From positions 1 to 6,826 of the forward strand of contig JAAXTT010000078.1 of NCBI GenBank assembly GCA_013336365.1: 6,826 nt of DNA. The letters run 5' to 3'. The notes beneath the pieces are model-generated. The model was given only the letters and a program-made list of their open reading frames with translations. It searched no databases and was not told the DNA's origin. The DNA comes from Peptococcaceae bacterium (GTDB lineage Bacteria; Bacillota; Desulfotomaculia; Desulfotomaculales; Desulfocucumaceae). The position numbers were made by a program, and so were the translations under genes. Positions 1-6,312 of the stretch are shown piece after piece (position 1 is the first letter of the stretch; each line of letters starts with the position of its first letter).

Positions 1-249
1 ATCCATACTTATAAATTCTTGATAAGACTGATAGTAGGGTGCCGGATAGACAATATCGGCAATGGCCATAAAGGCACTTACACTTCCTCCGATAATCATC
101 ATCAGGGTTGCAAATAAAACCAGATACAGATAGATGCTTTTCACGTCTTTTTCCCCACTTTCCATTGATTGATTTTTTATCCCATAAACAATTAAAATGA
201 TTAGTACTGCCAGAAACAATAAAACAGCGGACAGAAAAATATTTTTCAC
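1..249 (-). CDS. Small integral membrane protein, N-terminal part (possibly DUF5671-like)
   Basis: This is an open minus-strand frame of 83 codons running off the left edge, so the C-terminus is missing. From the GTG at 249-247 the protein begins MKNIFLSAVLLF. It has a hydrophobic segment at about residues 4-23, a short polar loop rich in K, E, S and D (about 25-37), and a second hydrophobic segment at about 39-66, followed by a tyrosine-rich stretch (YPAPYYQSYQEF). Two membrane helices are therefore likely. The pattern of the second helix, ending in IADIVYP, reminds me of DUF5671 membrane proteins, but this is recollection only and no function is known. The start is chosen because a basic, hydrophobic N-terminus follows directly and a purine-rich stretch (AGGAACGGGAG) lies just upstream. 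The GGGAGG overlaps the GTG, so a rare ATT start at 240-238 is a remote alternative. The frame stays open further upstream without an ATG. The gene is divergent from the peptidase gene. Confidence 0.68.
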   Translation of the reverse strand, partial: MKNIFLSAVLLFLAVLIILIVYGIKNQSMESGEKDVKSIYLYLVLFATLMMIIGGSVSAFMAIADIVYPAPYYQSYQEFISMD

Positions 250-313
250 CTCCCGTTCCTGGGTTGTGAGCCTTATTTCCTTAGACGACCTAATCACTGT
301 AATAGTTCCCAAA

Positions 314-350
314 ATCCCTGTCGGGACAATGTTTTTTTGTGGGCAGGGAT
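314..350. repeat. Imperfect palindrome in the divergent intergenic region
   Basis: ATCCCTG at 314-320 is perfectly complementary to CAGGGAT at 344-350. The pairing extends through a G-U wobble and a C-G pair (321-322 with 342-343). After a GGG/G internal loop it resumes with ACAA at 326-329 and TTGT at 337-340, closing on a T-rich 7-nt loop. It could be an operator between the two divergent genes or a leader RNA hairpin. It is not followed by a U-run on either strand, so a terminator is unlikely. A second TCCC at 307-310 could compete for the GGGA at 323-326. No known regulator site is recognised. Confidence 0.4.
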
Positions 351-361
351 ATTCTTGTATA

Positions 362-390
362 TTGTCGAAAAAACAACTCAGTAGAATTAT
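362..390 (+). promoter_or_regulatory. Weak candidate sigma-A promoter for the peptidase gene
   Basis: A TTGTCG box (362-367) and an AATTAT box (385-390) are separated by 17 bp, each matching four of six consensus positions. This would start transcription around position 397, giving a leader of roughly 29 nt before the ATG at 426. An alternative pair, TTGTGG at 337-342 and TATTGT at 360-365, has the same spacing but overlaps the palindrome. The region is AT-rich, so chance matches are expected. Confidence 0.22.
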
Positions 391-425
391 TTGAAAATTG
401 AGTTATTTATATTTTTGGAGGCTGA

Positions 426-1625
426 ATGATTCAAAATAGTGTTGTTCCATTAACTGAATTAACTGCAAGGCTGCAGCGCCTCCGGAACCAAATGAATATT
501 TTGAAACCTGATTGGAGGATTGGGGTTGTTTTCAGTAAGATAAATTTGTTTTATTTTACCGGAACAATGCAGGAAGGAATGCTCTTGATTCCTAGGGATG
601 ACCAGGCGGTATTCTGGGTTCGTCGCAGCTATGAAAGAGCCTTGAAAGAATCTCGGTTTCCCTTGATTAGACCTATGGACAGCTTTCGTGATGCAGCAAG
701 TTTTTTTACTTCAGCCTATGAGTCAGTATATATTGAGTCAGAGATAGTACCGGTGGCTTTCCTCCAGCGTTTTCTAAGGCATTTCCCTTTTTCTCGGACA
801 GAGTCTATGGATCAGGTTATCGCCTCTGTTAGAGCTGTTAAGAGTCCTTATGAACTTAAGCTTATGACCAGCGCCGGCAGTATTCACCAAAGGGTTCTGG
901 AGGACCTTGTGCCGGAAATTATTCAAGAGGGTATGAGTGAGCTTGAATTGGCGACTGAGCTTTTTGCCATGTTGATTAAGGAAGGACATCACGGGGTTGC
1001 CCGACTGGGAATGTTTGATACTGAAATTGCCCTGGGCCATATAGGCTTTGGAGAAAGCTCTATTTACCCCACATATTTCAATGGTCCCGGGGGCAATTAT
1101 GGTTTGAGTCCTGCGGTTCCTCTATTAGGCAATCCTCATCGAGTACTGACTCAGGGTGATTTGGTTTTTATTGATGTTGTTTGTGGGGTGGAAGGTTATC
1201 ACACAGATAAAACCATGACCTATATGTTTGGACAACCCTTGTCTCAAAGGGTCATGGAAACCCATGAAAAGTGTGTGGAAATACAGAATAAAATTGCCGA
1301 ACTATTACTGCCCGGTGCAGTTCCCTCAGCTATTTATAATGATATTATCAACAGACTGAGCCCGGACTTTCTTGAGAATTTTATGGGCTACGGCAATAGA
1401 AAAGTTAAATTTCTGGGACATGGCATTGGACTGTGGATTGATGAAACCCCCATTATTGCCCAGGGTTTTGACGATCCCATTGAGGAAGGCATGGTTTTTG
1501 CTATTGAGCCTAAAAAGGGAATTGACCGGGTAGGTATGGTGGGAATAGAGAATACCTTTGTGGTGACTTCCCGGGGAGGCAAAAGCATAACCGGCTTCAA
1601 TCCCGGGCTTATTCCGATTTATTAA
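426..1625 (+). CDS. M24-family metallopeptidase (aminopeptidase P/prolidase-like, atypical)
   Basis: This is a 399-residue, probably cytoplasmic protein of the pita-bread M24 fold. Residues about 10-135 form the creatinase/prolidase-type N-terminal domain and about 143-395 the catalytic domain. All five dinuclear-metal ligands can be placed: D250 (LVFIDVV), D261 (GYHTDKT), H332 (GHGIGL), E361 (FAIEPKK) and E375 (VGIENTF). Family members remove N-terminal residues next to proline or cleave Xaa-Pro dipeptides. Here the accessory histidines are missing: the usual His about 12 residues before the GD motif is Leu233, and the His of the VHE/VHD motif is Asp339 (WIDETP). The exact substrate is therefore uncertain and no gene symbol is given. 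No signal peptide or membrane segment is seen. The ATG is preceded by GGAGG at 417-421, 4 nt away. It is the first of five co-directional genes, and the next starts 64 bp downstream. Methionine aminopeptidase is unlikely because of the length and the N-terminal domain. Confidence 0.9.
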   Translation: MIQNSVVPLTELTARLQRLRNQMNILKPDWRIGVVFSKINLFYFTGTMQEGMLLIPRDDQAVFWVRRSYERALKESRFPLIRPMDSFRDAASFFTSAYESVYIESEIVPVAFLQRFLRHFPFSRTESMDQVIASVRAVKSPYELKLMTSAGSIHQRVLEDLVPEIIQEGMSELELATELFAMLIKEGHHGVARLGMFDTEIALGHIGFGESSIYPTYFNGPGGNYGLSPAVPLLGNPHRVLTQGDLVFIDVVCGVEGYHTDKTMTYMFGQPLSQRVMETHEKCVEIQNKIAELLLPGAVPSAIYNDIINRLSPDFLENFMGYGNRKVKFLGHGIGLWIDETPIIAQGFDDPIEEGMVFAIEPKKGIDRVGMVGIENTFVVTSRGGKSITGFNPGLIPIY

Positions 1626-1644
1626 AGGATGCAGATAATTCCCC

Positions 1645-1668
1645 AATATATGGAAATATATTTTTTTT
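1645..1668 (+). terminator. AT-only hairpin with U-run, possible weak terminator
   Basis: AATATAT (1645-1651) and ATATATT (1656-1662) form a 7-bp stem around a GGAA loop. Further T residues continue the run to 1668, so eight T in a row occupy 1661-1668. The arrangement matches an intrinsic terminator, but the stem has no G-C pair and would be weak. It sits between the peptidase stop codon and the ribosome binding site of the PAS-GGDEF-EAL gene. It might partly separate their expression or simply be AT-rich spacer. Confidence 0.28.
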
Positions 1669-1689
1669 GCTAAGCTCAGGAGGAACTTT

Positions 1690-4539
1690 ATGCCCCCATT
1701 TGATTTTAAGCAGCAGCTTGAGTTTTCCCCATTGCCGGTTTTTATCTATCAGAATGGCAAGGTGCGTAAAATAAATCAGTATATGCATGATTTTATTGGC
1801 TATTCTGAGGATGAAATTATAAAAATCGATTTTTTTGAACTGATTCATCCCAAGGACCGCTATCTAGTTGCAGAGGCGGAGCTTTATAGGCTTGTTGCCG
1901 ATAGTGAACAGGCGCCATTCGAAATTAGGCTTATTAAGGTAACAGGAGATATTGCCTATGTAAAGAGTCGCTGCTCCTACCTGAATTTTAAGGGCAAGCC
2001 GGCGGTTCTTTTCCAAATTTATGATATTACAAAGGAAAAAGCCTCCTTGGAGCTTTTGAAGGAAAGTGAGATAAAATTTAGAAAGCTTTTCCACAATAAT
2101 AAGGATGTAATGGCAATAATCAGCCTTGATGAAAGTGGGGATTTTTCCAAGCATTTGGAGGTTAACGCTGCCTGTTGCAGAGTGACCGGTTACAGCCGGT
2201 CTGAGCTTTTGTTAATGACCCCAGAGGATATTTTCAGCAAAGAGCAGCAAGGAACGCTTAAGCTGATTCAGGGAGAATTACGGGATAAAAAAAATATAAC
2301 CTTTGAAACAGAGTGGCTTTCAAAAAAGGGAACCAAAGTACCACTGGAAATAAGCTGCAAATTGTTTTATCTCAATGAGCAACAGGTTGTTTTGGCTGTA
2401 GGGCACAATTTGACTGCCCTTAAACCCCAGACGGATAATATAAAAACCGGTGAGGATAAATTCAAGGCGGTATTTGAAAGTACACGAATGGGATTAGCGG
2501 TGTTGGACCTTTCTCCTAAAAAATGTCCGGCGGTTATTGAACAGAACGCTGCCCTGCAGAAAATGCTTGGCTTTAGTCTGGAAGAGCTGGAAGAAAAGAA
2601 AATTCTGCTTTTCTGTGATAGCAGACAGCAGGGCAAATCAGAAAAATGCAGTAAAAACTATTATTATGCAGTCTCAGAAAGCTCCCAGGGCATTCAGACC
2701 CAAAAGGCAATAACCACAAAATTCGGAAAACGTGTCTGGGCAAACATTACCATCTCTATGATGACCGGAGCAGATTTTGATAGACTGGGCTTGGTTATGG
2801 TTGAGGATATCACAGAAAACAGAAATATGCAGAAGCAGCTTTTTTCTGCCCATCGAAGACTTCATGAAATTATCGAATTCCTACCGGATGCAACCTTCGC
2901 AGTTGATATAACCGGAAAGGTTACCTTTTGGAATCAGGCTATGGAGAAAATGTCCGGGGTTTCAAAGGAAAAGGTCTTAGGAGAGCACCACATCCCCTGT
3001 TTTGTTTGTTTCCATGGGGATTTGAATATTAGCTTGGTAGATTTGATAATCAGCGGTGACAGCAATGCTGCAGATAAGTATCTCAATGTAAAAAAAGAAG
3101 GAGACACTTATTTTACGGAGTTTTACTCACCGGCAATTTTCAATGGCAAAGGTGCGCATATTTGGGCAAAGGCATCACCTTTGTATGACAATAATGGCAA
3201 TTTGGTTGGGGCAGTGGAGTCCTTAAGGGATATAAGTGATCGCAAACAAATGGAAGAACAGATGAGTCATCTGGCTACTCATGATTTTTTAACCGGAATT
3301 TCCAACCGTTACTATTTCGAAAAGGTACTAAAAAACGTTGTTGCCAGAGCCAAGCGAGGAACAGAAAGTAGCTTGCTGGTTATTGATATTGACAATTTTA
3401 AGCTGGTTAATGACACCATCGGCCATCAGGCGGGAGATGAAGCACTGATCCACATTGCCAATATTCTGAGTGCCAATATCAGAGAGGTGGATTTGCTGAC
3501 CCGGCTGGGCGGTGATGAGTTTGCTGTGTTACTGGAGGGCGCGTCTGTTGATGATGCAGTTGTTGTGGCTGAAAAGCTACGCAACCTTGTAGATGAAAGC
3601 GACCTGTTTCTGACAGAATATCGGGTTCAATATAATTTAAGCATTAGCATAGGCCTAGTGGCAATTAAGGGTGATTTTGAGGCGGAAAAATTATTTTCAA
3701 TGGCGGACAATGCCCTTTATACTGCCAAGGAAAAGGGCAGAAACAGGGTTTTTGTTGCTAAGCCTTGGCAGGATGTTTCAGAAAAGCTTTCTGAGGATAA
3801 TAAAACAATCATTTTGATCAAGAAATCCATAAAGGAACATAACTTTGTTTTTCTTTATCAGCCAATAGTTGACATGACCAATTTTAAAACTATTCATTAT
3901 GAAGCCCTCACCAGACTGGTGGACAAGGGGGGGTTAGTTTCGCCCGATGTCTTTATTCCGGTGGCAGAAAGGTACGGTTTAATGCCCTCCTTGGACCGGA
4001 TTATAATTAAAAATGCCATAAAAACTCTGAGTGCAAATCCTCCGGTAAACATTTTTGTAAACATCTCGGGCTTAAGCATGGGAGATGAGTCCCTGTTGAG
4101 ATTTATTGAAAGCTCGATTAAAAAAAGCAAAATAGATCCTGCCAGACTGGGCTTTGAAATTACTGAAACCTTTGTTGTAAAGGACCTAAAGCTTGCCAAG
4201 TACTGGATTGATCGGCTGAAAAAGCTGGGTTGCCAGTTTGCCCTGGATGATTTTGGCAAAGGATTCACCTCTTTCTCATATTTAAAGGAGCTACCGGTGA
4301 ACTATATAAAAATAGATGGCTCATTTATCCGTAGCTTGAAAAGTGAAGCAAGCAATATTGCTCTGGTTAAGGCCATGAATTCAGTGGCAAATGCCTTGGG
4401 TAAAAGGACAGTGGCAGAATCAGTGGAGAATGAGGAAATAAAGCAGATTTTGGTTGGGTTAAAGATTGATTGTGCTCAGGGCTATCATTTCGGTAGGCCA
4501 ATGGAAGGGGAAAAAATAGGTTTTAATATGGAATTATAA
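1690..4539 (+). CDS. Soluble PAS4-GGDEF-EAL c-di-GMP cyclase/phosphodiesterase
   Basis: This 949-residue protein should make and degrade the second messenger cyclic di-GMP in response to cytoplasmic signals. Four PAS/PAC sensor units lie at about 10-116, 122-245, 252-378 and 384-520. The first, third and fourth end in the DIT or DIS motif typical of the PAC segment, and a short helical linker leads into the cyclase. The GGDEF domain (about 525-690) has metal-site D566, N574, D583 and an intact GGDEF at 607-611, with an RxxD product-inhibition site (R598, D601) exactly five residues before it. The EAL domain (about 705-945) retains E738 of EAL, N791, E823, D853, D854, K874, E910, E913 and Q930, so phosphodiesterase activity is expected. 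Loop 6 reads DDFGKG instead of DDFGTG. PAS4 has an unusual His/Cys cluster at 433-442. There is no transmembrane segment or signal peptide. The start is set by AGGAGG at 1678-1683, 6 nt from the ATG. It ends 48 bp before metN. Confidence 0.95.
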   Translation: MPPFDFKQQLEFSPLPVFIYQNGKVRKINQYMHDFIGYSEDEIIKIDFFELIHPKDRYLVAEAELYRLVADSEQAPFEIRLIKVTGDIAYVKSRCSYLNFKGKPAVLFQIYDITKEKASLELLKESEIKFRKLFHNNKDVMAIISLDESGDFSKHLEVNAACCRVTGYSRSELLLMTPEDIFSKEQQGTLKLIQGELRDKKNITFETEWLSKKGTKVPLEISCKLFYLNEQQVVLAVGHNLTALKPQTDNIKTGEDKFKAVFESTRMGLAVLDLSPKKCPAVIEQNAALQKMLGFSLEELEEKKILLFCDSRQQGKSEKCSKNYYYAVSESSQGIQTQKAITTKFGKRVWANITISMMTGADFDRLGLVMVEDITENRNMQKQLFSAHRRLHEIIEFLPDATFAVDITGKVTFWNQAMEKMSGVSKEKVLGEHHIPCFVCFHGDLNISLVDLIISGDSNAADKYLNVKKEGDTYFTEFYSPAIFNGKGAHIWAKASPLYDNNGNLVGAVESLRDISDRKQMEEQMSHLATHDFLTGISNRYYFEKVLKNVVARAKRGTESSLLVIDIDNFKLVNDTIGHQAGDEALIHIANILSANIREVDLLTRLGGDEFAVLLEGASVDDAVVVAEKLRNLVDESDLFLTEYRVQYNLSISIGLVAIKGDFEAEKLFSMADNALYTAKEKGRNRVFVAKPWQDVSEKLSEDNKTIILIKKSIKEHNFVFLYQPIVDMTNFKTIHYEALTRLVDKGGLVSPDVFIPVAERYGLMPSLDRIIIKNAIKTLSANPPVNIFVNISGLSMGDESLLRFIESSIKKSKIDPARLGFEITETFVVKDLKLAKYWIDRLKKLGCQFALDDFGKGFTSFSYLKELPVNYIKIDGSFIRSLKSEASNIALVKAMNSVANALGKRTVAESVENEEIKQILVGLKIDCAQGYHFGRPMEGEKIGFNMEL

Positions 4540-4574
4540 AGAATTTACCAGCGAAAATGAAGGATAGGACAGTA

Positions 4575-4582
4575 GAGGAGGG
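4575..4582 (+). promoter_or_regulatory. Ribosome binding site fixing the TTG start of metN
   Basis: GAGGAGGG lies 5 nt upstream of the TTG at 4588. No in-frame ATG occurs near the N-terminus, and the protein from this TTG begins MISIKDLSK, as expected for MetN. The spacer and start together form a run of seven T residues at 4583-4589. Confidence 0.8.
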
Positions 4583-4587
4583 TTTTT

Positions 4588-5619
4588 TTGATATCCATCA
4601 AGGACCTGAGTAAAATATATTTGACTGCCAATCAACGGATTGTTGCTTTGGACAAGGTAACTCTCAAAGTGGAAAAGGGTGAAATATTCGGCATAATCGG
4701 TCTCTCCGGGGCAGGGAAAAGCACCTTGATTCGTTGCATCAACAGGCTGGAGACTCCCTCTGAAGGAACCATCTATGTTGATGATCAGGAAATAATCAGT
4801 CTTGGGAAAAAAGATTTGCAACAGGTCAGACAGAAGATTGGCATGATTTTTCAGCATTTTAATTTACTATCTTCCCGGAATGTTTTTGACAATGTAATGT
4901 TTCCAATGGAAATCGCCAAGATACCAAGGGACCGGGCAGAAAAAAGGGCTAAAGAGCTTTTGGCGCTGGTTGGTCTTTCAGATAGGTTGTTGGCCTACCC
5001 GAACCAGTTAAGTGGCGGGCAAAAGCAGCGGGTAGGCATTGCTCGTGCCCTTGCCAATGACCCAAAGCTATTGCTTTGTGATGAGGCAACCTCGGCATTG
5101 GATCCTCAAACTACCCATTCGATATTAAAGCTGTTGAGGGATATAAATCGGCAGCTGAACATTACTATTTTACTGATAACCCATGATATGAATGTTATTA
5201 AGGAAATTTGCGACCGGGTGGCTGTAATTGATGACGGGGCCATTGTGGAAATGGGCAAAGTGCTGGATGTGTTTTCCAATCCGGCAAGCCCCACATCCAA
5301 AGGCTTTGTAAACTCTGTTATTGGCAATGAAATTCCTGAAGAGCTTCTCCACCTTTCTCGGTCAGAAAATAATCAGAGTGTTTCCAGGGTGATTAGAGTT
5401 TCCTTTGTCGGTGCCTCTGCCGGTGAGCCGGTAATTTTCAGAATGATTCGCAAGTTTGATGTTGAAGCCAGTATTCTGTTTGGAAATGTCAGTCGGATTA
5501 AGGATACTCCCTTCGGCAGCCTTACCTTGGAACTCATAGGTCCCCAAAGCTTGCTCCAAGAGGCGGTTGATTACTTAAGGAATCAGGGCTTGGAAGTAGA
5601 GGTGTTGAATAATGGCTGA
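4588..5619 (+). CDS. metN: Methionine ABC transporter ATP-binding protein MetN
   Basis: This ATPase powers uptake of D/L-methionine (and related compounds) through MetI, with MetQ as the binding protein. Its 343 residues match the usual MetN length. Visible motifs are Walker A GLSGAGKST (38-46), the Q-loop glutamine at 89 (MIFQHFNLL), the signature LSGGQKQR (141-148), Walker B LLLCDEATSALD (161-172) and the switch histidine at 199 (ITHD). Residues about 262-340 fit the NIL regulatory domain that in E. coli MetN binds methionine and inhibits transport when the cell is replete. That domain separates MetN from other amino-acid ABC ATPases. The start codon is TTG. The gene follows the c-di-GMP gene by only 48 bp, with no visible SAM riboswitch or terminator between them. 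Its last 8 bp overlap metI, suggesting translational coupling. All catalytic residues appear intact. Confidence 0.96.
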   Translation: MISIKDLSKIYLTANQRIVALDKVTLKVEKGEIFGIIGLSGAGKSTLIRCINRLETPSEGTIYVDDQEIISLGKKDLQQVRQKIGMIFQHFNLLSSRNVFDNVMFPMEIAKIPRDRAEKRAKELLALVGLSDRLLAYPNQLSGGQKQRVGIARALANDPKLLLCDEATSALDPQTTHSILKLLRDINRQLNITILLITHDMNVIKEICDRVAVIDDGAIVEMGKVLDVFSNPASPTSKGFVNSVIGNEIPEELLHLSRSENNQSVSRVIRVSFVGASAGEPVIFRMIRKFDVEASILFGNVSRIKDTPFGSLTLELIGPQSLLQEAVDYLRNQGLEVEVLNNG

Positions 5620-6304
5620 GTCATTGTTGGGATCCGTCTCATTTTTAGAGGTCTGGATTTTGGAAAAGCTGTTAATGGCTACCTGGGAAACAATTTATAT
5701 GGTAGTAGTTGCTACCCTGTTAAGCTATTTATTTGGTTTGCCTATGGGAGTGCTTTTGGTTGCCACCTCAAAAGGGCACATATTTGAGCATTCCTTAATC
5801 AACAGATATCTTGGCGGCATTGTAAATGCTGCTCGCTCAGTACCTTTTATAATTTTTCTGATTTTGCTTATTCCTTTTACCAGGCTGTTGATGGGCACAT
5901 CTATTGGAACTGCCGCATCCATTGTTCCCTTGACCATAGCAGCGGTTCCCTTTGTGGCACGAATGGTGGAAACATCTCTGAACGAGATTGATTGGGGTTT
6001 GATTGAGGCGGCTATTTCAATGGGTGCCGGTACCTGGAAAATTGTGACCAGTGTGCTACTGCCTGAGTCATTACCTTCCTTAGTTTCCGGTGTAGCCATA
6101 ACAACCATAAATTTGGTAGGCTATTCAGCAATGGCAGGAATTGTAGGGGGAGGTGGCCTGGGAACCCTTGCCTATTATTACGGCTACCAAAGGTATGAAA
6201 ATTCAGTTATGTGGATGACGGTTATTGTATTGATTATTTTGGTTCAAGGGGTACAAATGCTCGGGGACAATATATCCCAAAAGATATTTAATAATAGGAG
6301 GTAG
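5612..6304 (+). CDS. metI: Methionine ABC transporter permease MetI
   Basis: This is a 230-residue integral membrane protein forming, as a dimer, the translocation channel of the methionine importer. About five hydrophobic segments are visible (roughly 25-50, 74-92, 98-116, 155-178 and 198-217), as in known MetI proteins. The EAA coupling loop that contacts MetN spans about 132-151 (EAAISMGAGTWKIV, then LLPESLP). The conserved stretch NAARSVPFIIF (72-82) and the glycine-rich GIVGGGGLG (176-184) are also family hallmarks. The ATG lies inside the end of metN (8-bp overlap) and is preceded by AGAGGTG at 5598-5604, 7 nt away. The last two arginine codons (AGG AGG) and the first base of the stop codon region carry the ribosome binding site of metQ. 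The length is slightly greater than the 217 residues of the E. coli protein. Confidence 0.95.
   Translation: MAESLLGSVSFLEVWILEKLLMATWETIYMVVVATLLSYLFGLPMGVLLVATSKGHIFEHSLINRYLGGIVNAARSVPFIIFLILLIPFTRLLMGTSIGTAASIVPLTIAAVPFVARMVETSLNEIDWGLIEAAISMGAGTWKIVTSVLLPESLPSLVSGVAITTINLVGYSAMAGIVGGGGLGTLAYYYGYQRYENSVMWMTVIVLIILVQGVQMLGDNISQKIFNNRR
6296..6301 (+). promoter_or_regulatory. Ribosome binding site of metQ embedded in the end of metI
   Basis: AGGAGG forms the final two arginine codons of metI and is 11 nt from the metQ ATG at 6313, slightly longer than optimal. The TTG at 6306 is nearer but out of frame. The arrangement supports translational coupling of metQ to metI. Confidence 0.65.
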
Positions 6305-6312
6305 ATTGCAAC

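Noticed and set aside
197..394. A 65-codon plus-strand reading frame in the left intergenic region
   Set aside because: It has no ribosome binding site, overlaps the start of the better-supported minus-strand membrane protein, and its composition does not resemble a folded or membrane protein.
774..1040. Minus-strand reading frame inside the M24 peptidase gene
   Set aside because: It is antisense to strongly conserved coding sequence, without recognisable domain content.
4540..4587. SAM riboswitch or T-box leader for metNIQ
   Set aside because: The gap is only 48 bp, and no S-box or T-box conserved segment is visible there or in the other intergenic gaps.
4583..4590. T7 run before metN as a terminator or a frameshift site
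   Set aside because: No stem precedes it; it is simply the spacer between a strong ribosome binding site and the TTG start.
4534..4857. Minus-strand reading frame covering the gap before metN
   Set aside because: It mostly lies opposite the Walker A region of metN and has no recognisable family features.
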